Positions 1-10,244 of a DNA stretch of 64,000 bases are shown one piece after another. Within the stretch, counting starts at the first letter, position 1; every line of letters starts with the position of its first letter. This DNA comes from Trifolium pratense (Eukaryota > Streptophyta > Magnoliopsida > Fabales > Fabaceae), in the NCBI RefSeq assembly GCF_020283565.1, contig NC_060060.1:35774001-35838000 (forward strand), written 5' to 3'. Below the pieces are notes generated by a model. That model was not told the origin of the DNA and did no database searches. It saw nothing but the letters and a program-made list of their open reading frames with translations. A program made the translations under genes and the position numbers.

Positions 1-644
1 AAAATAAGCAATTAAGAAACAAATATTGTTATTTTTTTAACAATTAACAAAAACACAAAACAAAAGTAACCAAAATCAGCAGACAATGGAAAATAGATTC
101 TAGAAATGATGTTGTTAATGGTTGTCCTTAACAATGAAATCCTGACCAGCTATTTATACGCCTCAACATGTGTGGAAATAAATAGAGAATAACTCTTTAT
201 TTGTTTCTCAATCTATACTCTCCAATTTGCTTCCCTTTTTTCCCTCACATTCCCTTTGAGGGTCTTCCTCACAAAAATCTTTTCATAGGGGAATGCCCTT
301 TCATCTATCTAATTAATACACATAACATATGATGATCCTTACTTTTTGGGTATGTATATATATATCATCTTTCATATATTTATGTTTCTTTTCATTGCTT
401 TTAAGGGAATTTTGTAAATAATGAGATCATTCCAATATCTATTATATGCACATGAAGAACAATTCAATAAATAAAGAGGTTAACAAAATTTACTGCAAAA
501 TGAACGTTAAAAGGTTTTCTTGTGTTACAAACAATGAAAGATATCCTAGTGAAGGTCATGTTTACAATTAATGTTTTCGCTATAGTAATTCTAATTCTAT
601 GTTTTCATTGACATTGATTTTGAAACTGACAGGAAAATAAAAAA
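1..644. other. Upstream region of the GDPDL gene
   Basis: AT-rich sequence with no coding region I can support. It precedes the first ATG of the GDPDL gene at 645 and should hold its promoter and leader. I could not assign a TATA box or transcription start. Confidence 0.4.
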
Positions 645-3600
645 ATGATCAGAAGCTTGTTTCTGTTTTCATTGCTGCTTCATTCGACATTGGCCCTCCC
701 TGTCAAGAAATGGTCAACATTAAGCGGTTGGTAATCCTAAGCCTTATTTTTTCTCTACCTCGTTCTTCTGGACAATGTTGTTAAATTAGCGACTACAGTA
801 GCATTATAGCACAGCCGAACTTGAACAAATCGTTATTGTTCCGCGATACGCTTTTTATTCTGTGATACGTTATTTGGTACAAAATGTTGCCATATAGCGG
901 TGCTGTGATGCGTAGCAGAATTGAAAAAACTACTATTTTTCATGATTCACGGTTGACAACATTGCTTCTGGTAATGTTCGGCATATTGATTTTTTATTTC
1001 ATTGCTTGCAGGAAATGAACCACTTGTAATAGCCCGTGGTGGTTTTTCGGGACTCTTCCCAGAAGGTTCTCCGGATGCAATTGGAATGTCACAAGACATA
1101 AGCATTTTCTTGTGCAATCTTCAGCTATCAAAAGATGGTGGTGCCTTTTGTGTCACTGGTGTTACCATTGACAATGCGACAACAATAGCAACGTTTGATC
1201 CTCAGCAGAAAGTTTACAATATCGATGGGAGGGATGTGCACGGACACTTTGCCACAGATTACATGGGTGCTCAGATTGATCAGAATATATCATGTGAGTC
1301 TTATATCAAGCTACATTTTTTCCATAGTTTTCTCTGCTAAAAATACGCTAGCAGCTACATTTTCAATAAACCCAATATAATGAAAATAATGTAGATTATA
1401 GAATGAATATTTGAGCCATTTCGAGTGTCAGTAAAAAAAGAAAAACTTGTTAGGATTGTTGGTGCATTTTAAATAGACAGAAGATAAAATGTAAGAATAG
1501 ACGAACTGCAAAATTTCAGAACTAGTTATGCTTATTTGAGCATTGGAACTTAGAACTTAAGTTTCTTTTTGCTATGTATTCCAGTGGTTCAGGCAATATT
1601 TTCTCGGCCCAGTTTTTACGATGGTGCTTACCCAGTTGTTAATGTTGATAGTCTCCTAAGCAGCAAAACACCACCAAGGTTTTGGTTGAACGTTCAGGTT
1701 CTCTCTCTTTTTCTTTCTGTTGAAATAATCCTAAAGCCCCATATTATACATTCTTTAATTTCTTTGTTTCATCAATGTATTGCGTGTTGATCTAGTTTTT
1801 TGTTGTTGCAGAATGCAGCATTCTACACCCAGTACGGAATAAAAGCAGTAGACAATATTCTAGAGATTTTGAAAGCTTATCCAGCAATAGAGTTTGTTTC
1901 ATCTCCAGATATTGGTTTCTTGAGGAGTATTGCTGGGAAAACAAACAAGGCAAAAGTCGTCTTTCAACTTCTTAACCCTATGGATGTCGAAGCAACAACC
2001 AAACAGCCATACGGCAATATAATAAAGGATCTTCCAACAATCAAATCATTTGCATCAGGCATCATGGCCCCAAAAGAATTCATATATCCAGTTAAACCGG
2101 ACAAATATCTAGGACCTCCCACATCACTTGTAGCTGATGCCCATAAATTAGGACTCGACGTATATGCTTCTGGTTTTGCCAATGATTTGTTTTCAAGTTA
2201 CAATTATAACTATGATCCTACTGCTGAGTACCTTCAATATTTAGACAGTGTAGATAGTGTTGATGGTGTTGTCACCGACTTCCCAGCTACAGCATCTAAT
2301 GCCATTGGTGAGATTACAAATCTGAAATCTCCAACTTTTAGTTCATGATCTATTTCTAAAATAGCAAAATCCCTCTTCTAACCTTTCTCACAATTTTGTT
2401 TCTTTATAGGGTGTTTTGCACACAACAACACTTTGCCCAAAAAAGGTATATATTATTACTAATCTCAAGTTCTTTTCAATGTTAATAGTTATTATAACAT
2501 GAAAAAAAAAAGAAAAAAAAAAACAAGTCTATAATGTTACATTTGCTTTTGCAGGACCAACTTTAATCATAAGCAACAATGGAGCAAGCGGTGTTTACCC
2601 AGGCAACACTGATCTTGCATATCAGCAAGCTATAACTGATGGCGCTGACATCATAGATTGCCCAGTTCAAATGACAAAAGATGGAATTGCCTTCTGCGCA
2701 AATTCTGCAGACCTAATAACAGAAAGCACAGCTATGACTAAATTCATGTCTCGTTCTTCCACTGTCCCAGAACTTCAACCAAAAAATGGAATTTTCTCCT
2801 TTGATCTTACATGGGCTGAGATTCAAACATTAAAACGTAAAGACTTCCTTTGAGCAATAGTTCATATTCATATTTTAAGAATTCAACAATAAACTTAAAA
2901 GGTATAAATTTCTTGTTTCAGCTCAAATGATGAACCCTCAAGGCAATGACTTTCAAAGAAACCCGGCAGAGAAGAACAGTGGTAAATTTGTTACCCTTCC
3001 TGAATTTTTGGAATTGGCCAAGACAAAGGCAGTTACTGGCATTTTGATACACATACCGGTGAGCAACATCCCCAATCACCTATAAATACTAGTATTTAAT
3101 TTGAAAACTTCCTACTGATGCTAAGTGCTTATTCTATTTGCTTCACAGAATGCTCCTTACCTTGCATCAAAGAAGGGTCTTGACATTGTAGGTGCTGTCA
3201 CCACTGCTTTGAGCAATGCTACCTTTGATAAGCAATCCACACAACAAGTCTTCATCCAATCAGACGACACCTCGGTCCTAGCCAAGTTTAAAGATATCCC
3301 ATCTTACAAAAGGGTGTTGTACATTGAAGATAAAATAGACGATATACCAGTAGAAACAGTGGAAGAAATTAAGAAGCACGCAGAAGGACTGAATCTTCCC
3401 AAAACCTCCATTGTTAAAACATCTGATTCCTGGTTGGTAGCATTAACAAATGTTGTTAAAGAGTTGAAAGGTGCAAACCTAACAGTATTCGCCCGTTCTC
3501 TCAAAAACGAATACATTTCGTTGGCTTTCGATTATTGGTCAGATCCTAATGTTGAGATTGCTACTTACATTAACACTGCCGCAGTTGATGGCATCATTAC

Positions 3601-4049
3601 CGATTTTCCAGCCACTGCAAGCAGATTTATGAGTAAGTAATACCAATCTATTTACCTTTCTTAGATGATTCAAGCAAAACCATATAATCTTCTTCCACAT
3701 TGTACTTTTACAAAAGCAAAAGTTGAAAATGTGTATCGTTTTACAATTTGCAGGAAGCCCTTGTAGCGATCCAAATAACCAAGCTGCCATCTTAGCAGCT
3801 GAACCTGGTGAACTATTGAAAACTATTCCACCTGATGTGAGACCAGCAGCACAACCTCCTGCACCTCTACAGGTTGCAAACGTTGTTGATCCTCCTCTTC
3901 CTCCGGTTATTGACGTGGCTAAACCCGAGACTCCAGCTGCACCTACTCCTCCTTCACCCTCATCAGGTGAAAGGGCATATGGTTTCAACTCTGTTAACTC
4001 CCTATTGTCAGTTTTGGTGGTAGCAATGCTTTATGCTGGTCATCATTGA
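645..4049 (+). CDS. SHV3-type glycerophosphodiester phosphodiesterase-like protein (GDPDL), nine exons
   Basis: Exons by frame and GT-AG sites: 645-726, 1012-1293, 1585-1697, 1812-2307, 2410-2445, 2555-2836, 2922-3058, 3149-3632, 3754-4049, giving 735 aa. The N-terminus ([17 protein letters not shown]) is a signal peptide. Two tandem GDPD-type repeats follow: the first begins near [13 protein letters not shown], the second near [20 protein letters not shown]. Each ends in a VDG(V/I)(V/I)TDFPATA motif. A Pro/Ala-rich linker and a hydrophobic C-terminus ([16 protein letters not shown]) look like a GPI-anchor signal. The family (SHV3 and its paralogues) is attached to the plasma membrane and needed for cellulose organisation and root-hair integrity. 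The canonical HRG start of a catalytic GDPD is replaced in both repeats, so enzyme activity is doubtful; this is usual in GDPDLs. The exon 1 donor at 727 is chosen because using the better-looking GTAATC at 731 would put a stop in exon 2. Confidence 0.9.
773..964. mobile_element. hAT-like MITE in GDPDL intron 1
   Basis: A 192-bp element whose ends match as inverted repeats (CAATGTTGTTAA on the left, CAATGTTGTCAA when the right end is reversed). It is flanked by 8-bp direct repeats, CTTCTGGA at 765-772 and CTTCTGGT at 965-972, differing at one base. An 8-bp target duplication fits the hAT superfamily. It has no coding capacity and lies wholly within intron 1. Confidence 0.7.
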
Positions 4050-4590
4050 TCTTATTAATTTGGCACTATTACCATTTTGGATCGTCAATTTACATTTTGG
4101 GTATTTGATTGTATCTCGATTTGTACCATAGAATTCATATGGCACTAGTTCTCCAAACACAGTAATTGGGACTAAAAACACATTTGTGTTTGGATTGTGT
4201 AAAATTGTGAAATATTCAGCAACATCAATTGATATATAAACAAATCCAAGCTAAATTTTACAGGTTGAGCAAGAATTTCCATTCTATCCAATTCAATATA
4301 TAACATCAGAAAATTTACATTTACATGACAAATATGAAACTTACAATCAGATTCAAGCGAACCACTAAAAATATGTAATTAATATACACACATATCAGGC
4401 TACAACAATTTTTCATCAGCTTAATCTTTCTTGATAAACTAATACAAAAAAAGAAAAAAAAGAAAGACTAAAATCCATATAACAAAGCAAATCCATCATT
4501 GACATCATCCTTGTTGAAGTTGTTGGCAGCATGCATGACACCTTAAATCTCCATCCATCCTCAAAGGGTTTGCTTGCTATACCCAAAATT
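4050..4590. other. 3' flank of GDPDL; no gene seen
   Basis: The first 200-300 bases after the GDPDL stop are T-rich and probably its 3'UTR. The remainder is AT-rich with short A runs. No coding sequence or repeat could be delimited. Confidence 0.4.
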
Positions 4591-4591
4591 C

Positions 4592-4678
4592 CTCATGCAA
4601 CTCTACACCTTCATAGTACTCATGCAACTCTACACCTTCATAGTCAAGTGAAACTGAAAGCTCATCTAACAACAATAC
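4592..4678 (-). pseudogene. Decayed CcmA (ABCI1) fragment with an in-frame 27-bp tandem duplication
   Basis: On the minus strand this reads LLDELSVSLDYEGVELHEY, clearly related to the Walker B region LLDEPSVALDDEGVKLLEY of the intact CcmA gene 5 kb away (about 9695-9750). About four fifths of the bases match by eye. The segment after Walker B is duplicated in frame (27-bp period, units 4592-4618 and 4619-4645). The frame then runs into unrelated sequence and a stop. No Walker A or signature motif is present, so it cannot make a functional ATPase. It is a small copied piece, not a whole-gene duplicate, since the flanks do not match the CcmA locus. Confidence 0.65.
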
Positions 4679-4679
4679 A

Positions 4680-5660
4680 AGGAAATCAAATGTTATAATG
4701 CTTGAAAAATGCAGATCACAAAGCTTTAATTACAGATCAAACAAAAAAAATCATATTTTTTCAAAAAATTACCAAACTAGTTAAAGAGTTTTAAAGATCA
4801 AATTTTGCAGATTCATCAATACTCCCAGAACTGAGAATTTAAATTCTGAGCATAAAAAACTAAAATTTTCCATTTAGGGTTTGAACAAAACAAGGAAAAT
4901 GAAAGCAGAAGTAGTCACTTTTAACACTACGTTGGTTAGACGATGTATGGAACGAAAGAGGGAAAATTGAATGAACAGAATCCAAAATAGAAAATTCCCA
5001 TCTTTCATTCCATACAACTCTACCCAACATCATATTAAGATAACTCCAACAAAGGAAATTGTTAATTGTGAGGCTCAGTTTTGGTACAAAGACGAGATCG
5101 ATCGACGAAAAGAAGCATCACCATGGATGGCTGCAATTAGGTTTGAAAACCCTAAATCGGGAAAAGGACAAAAAAGTCAATTTCACCGATTGCCACGCCA
5201 CCGACAAGTATTCTATGACGTCGATCGATCGATCTATCCAAATCCACACTCCAAAATAATCGTCACTGCCTCTGAGAGAAAGAGAAAAGAGAAAATGAAA
5301 GAAAGAATGAAAAAAGGGGAATGGAAAAGAAAGATATAGATATATACAGAACGAAAGAGAGAGAGAGAGTAGTAGTAGTAGTAGCAGCAGCAAAAACGCA
5401 GGTGCGAATAGTATTACTATTATTACTACTATTAATTAATTATTATTATTTGTTCATAGCTTTGAGATTGGGAATCTACAACATCAATGAGAAATCAAAT
5501 CTCATTCTGAAAATGGAGTGTGGATGTAGAAACCCTAATCTACTCATCAAATTTTCTATGCTCAGATTTATACAGCGACTCTTTCTCAATTTTCCGATTC
5601 TACCCTTTGCAACATTTCATCGGAAACATCGCTCTGGCATGGGGATGAATAGTTGAATAC
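4680..5660 (-). other. Promoter-and-leader-like region with no long ORF, reading toward the CcmA fragment
   Basis: On the minus strand there is a TATAAAT at about 5565-5571, then trinucleotide runs (5370-5392) and CT-rich, leader-like sequence. Next comes a pyrimidine-AG followed by GGGTTTTCAAACC and an ATGG context near 5125. The longest reading frame from that ATG is only about 20 codons. This looks like a real promoter and 5'UTR feeding a transcript that passes through the CcmA fragment, so it may be a non-coding or dead gene. Transcription is inferred, not shown. Confidence 0.3.
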
Positions 5661-6320
5661 AGATGATCATTTTTTTGTTGTTTAATTTTGGTTTGGGCCT
5701 TGGGCTACACGAATACCCAAACAACTAAGTTTTTACTTCTTGCAAGTTAAGTTTTGCTTTTCATGCCCTCCCTTTTTTGTTTTAAATATTTTTCTCTATT
5801 CACTTAGGTGCACACAAATATTCCCAACCATATATCATTGACATTAGCGTTTTTTATGTGAAAGTGTATAGTGACAGAAACACACATACAAGTGGGAGTG
5901 GGTTCATAGCATGATTGATAATATTAACCCAAAACAATATTGCTATTGATGATGTGTTGGTGGAGATTAAGGATGTAGTTTGGAATAAATGGGTAGCGTT
6001 GAAGGTTATCGTGTTTACTTTGAAGCTCTTGTAGAATCGCTTGTCAACAAATAATAATTTGCACATGCATGAATGGGCTTATGGATTATTCTCTTATGTG
6101 GTTGCGGTTGCTCCCACTTATGAGAAAAGTTTAAATCACATTATTTTTCTCTTCAAATGTCATGTGTTCTTTTTTGTCTTCTGAACTATTTATCATTTTT
6201 TAGTTATTTTGGCACATTTTGTGCTAAAGTAACTTAATTAATACAATTTTTGTTTCTACGAAAAAGAATAAAAATTAAAGTCGTTAACAATTTAAAGGTC
6301 TTGCTAAATAGGCGATGTTT
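5661..6320. other. Intergenic, no feature recognised
   Basis: AT-rich DNA with no coding sequence, repeat boundary or RNA gene that I could support. Confidence 0.3.
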
Positions 6321-6322
6321 AC

Positions 6323-7185
6323 TGTGAAAGACTCATTTAAGTCTTGCACCATGCAAGACTTGTTTCTATCGTTGGATCAAAATATAGCATAAGATATTAT
6401 CATGTATTTTGTGTATTATATTAGTTAAATTTTAATTTTTTATTAAAAAAAAAAGTTTCATTCTCCTTCCTCACAACAATCTATTCTTCGCCGTCGAACA
6501 AACCACATCTTTGTGTCCCAAGGCCGTAGTTTGGCCAAGTAATCACCAATATTTAATTTTTTTCTTCCCCCTCTGCATAAAACGACATCTTAAATTTCAA
6601 ATTAGAAAGATTTTAAAAACCCCAATTGACACCTCATTTTTTTCCAGCCGCCATGGCCACCGGCAGCCGCATATGGAAAAATCGGACTACGATTTTCTTT
6701 CGTTTGACATCGGCAACAAAACCCCTAAATTTATTTTATGATTGGAGCGATTTGTCGGCGACCACCGTGTCGGAAACACATCTCCGCCGAGCCGGAATTT
6801 TATATTCCCTACCACTTCCATTATCATGGTCTCTGCATGTTTTCCCCATATTCTCTTTGTTATATTAAAATTAATTTGTTTGCTATAGTTCAATATTAGA
6901 AACAAGGAAGAATATTCAATATCATCAATAGATGGAATAATGTAAACAAAAACAAAGATCAATAACATGCAGAGTAGATGATGGTGAATAAGAGTTTTTG
7001 ATAAAGTATCGCACCTTGGCTGTGAAAGGAGAGAGATTTTTATGTTGGGTTGAGAAGAAAGAGAAAGAAAAGTAAAAACAAAAAATCAAGTATTGATGAC
7101 ATACAATAAGATGTGGTGGGTCTATAAATCCAACTCTTGAAAACATGTTGTGAACCGTGCAAGATATTCCTTACTCTTTCACATT
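6323..7185. mobile_element. Possible degenerate terminal-inverted-repeat element carrying a GC-richer internal segment
   Basis: The left end (TGTGAAAGA ... TCTTGCAC, 6323-6349) and the reversed right end (7159-7185) match at about 20 of 27 positions. Between them, 6480-6800 is richer in GC than the surroundings and looks like captured gene sequence, but I cannot name a source. No clear target duplication was found, so both boundaries and class are uncertain. Confidence 0.25.
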
Positions 7186-7397
7186 AGAAAAAGCCATATA
7201 TATATGTTAGGAAATTAACAAATAGAAGTTTTGTACGTGCTGTTAAGTAAAAATTAAAACTGTGTTAAAAGAAAATAATTTTTAACCTTGAATATACAAC
7301 TTTCAGTTTAAATGTGATATCTCTATATTCATAATATGTGTCTTTAGAGTATTTTTAGAACATGGTGATACCATTCGTGAGATTATTATTACAATTA

Positions 7398-7581
7398 TTT
7401 TGTTAAAGAAAAAAATATATCGATCGTTAGTTGGTTCAGTGGTGATTGGCGCTGAACTTGGTAGGAGGAGCACGGTTTGATCCCCGCAACTGCGATCGGG
7501 AGGGGGCTGGAACCACTTGATGTCAGAACTGACTCCCGAACCAGATTAAACTGGTGGTGAAAAACCAAAAAAAAAAAAAAG
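7398..7581 (+). mobile_element. tRNA-derived SINE with poly(A) tail
   Basis: It contains an A-box-like segment (TTAGTTGGTTCAGTGGTGAT, about 7426-7445) and a B box (GGTTTGATCCCC). A unit-length body follows, ending in an A run at 7567-7580. An 11-bp direct repeat, TATTACAATTA, occurs at 7387-7397 and 7582-7592 and is the likely target duplication. The first 23 bases are not shared with the copy at 61 kb. Related copies or pieces lie at 34.2, 48.9, 61.0 and 63.5 kb. Confidence 0.8.
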
Positions 7582-7592
7582 TATTACAATTA

Positions 7593-8000
7593 AAATTGCA
7601 ACATCGCGCATGTAAATTCAAGATACTTGATTTTATAAATTACAGTAATAAAAATTGTATCCTTCAAAGATATATTTTAAAAAAATATAAAAGATATAAT
7701 TATTCATAAAATAAATTGGAAATTTATCAGTGAACAAATAAAATATGTAGAAGAGATATAATTATTTAAACCAAAAAAAAAAAAAAGAGATATAATTATT
7801 CATAAAATAAATAGGAAAGATATTACTTATTTTTGAAAAGAATCGTAATCAATTAGTGGACAAAACCCTAATAATAATAAGGCCGTGGCACTAATTATGC
7901 TTACATAATTCAATATCACTACTTATAGACGTTTCATTCTCTATAAACAACAAGAAATTTGTGACATTACAAGGAAAACAAATTGTGACACTTTACACTA
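7593..8000. other. Upstream region of the HMA-domain gene
   Basis: AT-rich sequence with a short repeated segment: AGATATAATTATT followed by CATAAAATAAAT occurs near 7690 and again near 7790. It should contain the promoter of the gene starting at 8001. No specific motif could be assigned. Confidence 0.3.
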
Positions 8001-9000
8001 ATGGAGAACAATACTGAATTTCCGGTAAGCAATTTTTTCACTTTTTCATTTTGTCCATACAAAGCTTCAATATGTTCATTATTGATAGACTATATTTTCA
8101 TACCTTTCATACAATCAGATTTCTACTTTGAAAGTTGATTTTGGCTGCACAAAGGGTTGTCCAACTGATGTGAGCAACATGTTGCAACAACTAAAGGGTA
8201 TAGTGTTTGCTCTATATATATATACTTTTTTTTTTCCTTCTATCTTAGTCCTTTCTATTTTCTAGGTAGTAGTAGATTTGTTGATGGTTTAGTCTTTTTC
8301 TAATATCTTATTTTTTATTAAATTGTAAAACTTGTAATCAGGAGTGAAATCTATTTCGGTTGATCCAATTCAAGGGAAGGTAATAGTTGTTGGCAATGTA
8401 AATCCCATGATGATAATCAAACTTCTTCAAAAGATGGGTAAAAAGGCACAACTTTGGTCTTTTGACAAAGAACCAAAGAAAGACAAAGAACCAAAGAAAA
8501 AGACATCCGGTTCTCATGCAAAACATAAGCACTGCTGTTGTGATGAGAGTAGTGACACTACTGAAACTGATCATAATCATGGTCATAAACATAGGACACA
8601 TCACCATCAAAGAAGCAACAATATGCATGACCAGCAAAATAACATGTTTGGTTTTGGTAATCAACATGCACCACATCAACATGCACCACCACCGCCGATC
8701 AATGGATATCAACACGCACCACCACCAGGATATCAACATGCACCACCACCAATGGCAGGGTCCAACCACCAACCATTCTCAGGATATCATAACTATCCTC
8801 CAATGCATAGGTACCAACCTCAACATATGGCATCTCAAATGGCACCACCAATGTTTCCCGGATCAAGGCCTATGCATGGTTACCATGGACCGGGTCAGCC
8901 CGGATGGCCAGCTTATGGAAATTATGGCTCAAGATTTCCAAGTTACAATCCCATGATTCACTACAACAGTTATGCAGACAATTATCGCTATACTACATAG
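8001..9000 (+). CDS. Heavy-metal-associated (HMA) domain protein, His/Pro-rich, HPP/HIPP family, no CaaX box
   Basis: Exons 8001-8024, 8119-8197 and 8342-9000 join in frame to 253 aa. Residues about 9-70 form a ferredoxin-like HMA fold (ISTLKVDFGCTKGC, then VKSISVDPIQGKVIVVG, then PMMIIKLLQKMGKKAQLW). A Lys-rich segment follows, then a His-rich stretch with HHHQ and CCC, then QHAPPP-type repeats and a Pro/Gly/Tyr-rich tail. The metal motif is CxxxC (Cys18, Cys22) where the family normally has CxxC, because one residue is inserted. The C-terminus is NYRYTT, with no CaaX isoprenylation box, so it belongs with the non-prenylated HPP group. The small exon carrying the CxxC region is typical of this family. 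A role in metal binding or as a stress-related adaptor is inferred from the family only. Confidence 0.85.
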
Positions 9001-9194
9001 ATGGATTTTATATATGTCAAAGTTTTTACTTGTATGATCTTACTATGGTTTACTCTCTTTATTGGTTTACTTTTTAGACTCTTTTTTGGATATTACCATT
9101 TATTATTTCGATATTATCCAATTTATGCTACCACCAATTCCAATTGCTATACTAGACTACGAAATTTTAGTGCATACATCATCTCCATAGTAAT

Positions 9195-9196
<2 letters not shown>

Positions 9197-9264
<68 letters not shown>
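9197..9264. repeat. (AT)n microsatellite
   Basis: An uninterrupted AT dinucleotide run of 68 bp, just downstream of the HMA-domain gene and probably in or near its 3'UTR. Length is likely to vary between accessions. Confidence 0.95.
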
Positions 9265-9266
<2 letters not shown>

Positions 9267-9533
9267 AACCATGTAACATATATATGTGTGAGACCAAAAT
9301 AATACATGAGCTAGATTACCTCAAGTACAAAGTAGGTGTGCCAACATAGTATCAAAAAAGTTATTTTTAGGACTCTTCAAATATTTTATGGAAGAAACAA
9401 GAAACAGAAACACAGGCTGCAAGTGACGAGTTAGGCTGTAACAAAAAGACAACTAATAGGAATCGAGACATTTCCAATAAATAATTCCAAGACTTAATCC
9501 TGTCTTGAAGTAAAATGTGAATAAAAATAAGAA

Positions 9534-10226
9534 TTAACTAATATTCACCTCCCGGCCAAGCATATCTGTATGTGTCATGCTCCTTGGAAACCTTGGCGGC
9601 AGCTTCAAGACCATGGAATCTTCTATCTCAATGGGTAAATGAGTTGCTACAATAACAATTCCTCCTTGTTTCCTGTGTTCTGCAATAATGTACTCGAGTA
9701 ACTTTACACCTTCATCATCTAATGCAACTGAAGGCTCATCTAGCAACCATATGGGGCGATCCATTGCGAGCATTCTGGCAAGTTGCAATCTTTTTCGCTG
9801 GCCCATTGAAAGCACCTTTGGCTTTTCCTTAGCCAATCTTCCTAGTCCCATAAACTCAAGCGCAGGCATAGCCTTCCCGTGCTTGCCTTCAAGAAGTTCA
9901 AACCATTGAATATTGTCCAGAACATTAAACTTGTCATTAATTGCATCCCTGAGGGAGACCCAGTTAAGCTGAAGTTTATACTGATGGAAGATTGCAGATT
10001 TTTGAATGTCATGGCCATTCCAAAGGACTTCACCGGCAGAAGGACGAGAAAACCCAGCTAGCAAGCGCATGAAAGTTGTCTTTCCTGAGCCATTTGCACC
10101 TGTTAGCACAAATGCCCCTCCATCATGAAGAGTGACATTCACGTGAGACAGAATTTGCTGGCCATTTCTCATGCAAGAAACATTGTTAAGGAGGAGCCGA
10201 GGGAATGGGAGTTTTCTTATAGACAT
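9534..10226 (-). CDS. CCMA: CcmA-type ATP-binding protein of cytochrome c maturation (ABC transporter I family member 1)
   Basis: A single coding exon of 230 aa. Walker A is GANGSGKT (43-50), the ABC signature LSMGQRKRLQLARM starts at 139, Walker B is IWLLDE (159-164), and the switch His is in VATH (196). This is a complete nucleotide-binding domain without membrane segments. In plants this nuclear-encoded protein works with mitochondrial CcmB in the heme-handling ABC complex for c-type cytochrome maturation. The length matches the family. The ATG is 18 nt after an acceptor (AG at 10245-10246, minus strand), so the whole coding sequence sits in one exon behind a 5'UTR intron. No obvious cleavable transit peptide is visible, as is usual for plant CcmA. 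Confidence 0.93.
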   Translation of the reverse strand: MSIRKLPFPRLLLNNVSCMRNGQQILSHVNVTLHDGGAFVLTGANGSGKTTFMRLLAGFSRPSAGEVLWNGHDIQKSAIFHQYKLQLNWVSLRDAINDKFNVLDNIQWFELLEGKHGKAMPALEFMGLGRLAKEKPKVLSMGQRKRLQLARMLAMDRPIWLLDEPSVALDDEGVKLLEYIIAEHRKQGGIVIVATHLPIEIEDSMVLKLPPRFPRSMTHTDMLGREVNIS

Positions 10227-10244
10227 GAAGTTAATTGAAAACCA

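Noticed and set aside
3539..3988. A 149-codon minus-strand frame over the end of GDPDL
   Set aside because: It mirrors the Pro-rich linker of the real gene and has no family resemblance.
7421..7490. A tRNA gene, because of A and B boxes
   Set aside because: No cloverleaf can be drawn, and the poly(A) tail, flanking direct repeats and other copies show a SINE.
8338..8956. Alternative frames over the HMA-domain gene (His/Trp/Met-rich)
   Set aside because: Shadows of the His/Pro-rich coding frame; the spliced plus-strand gene explains the region.
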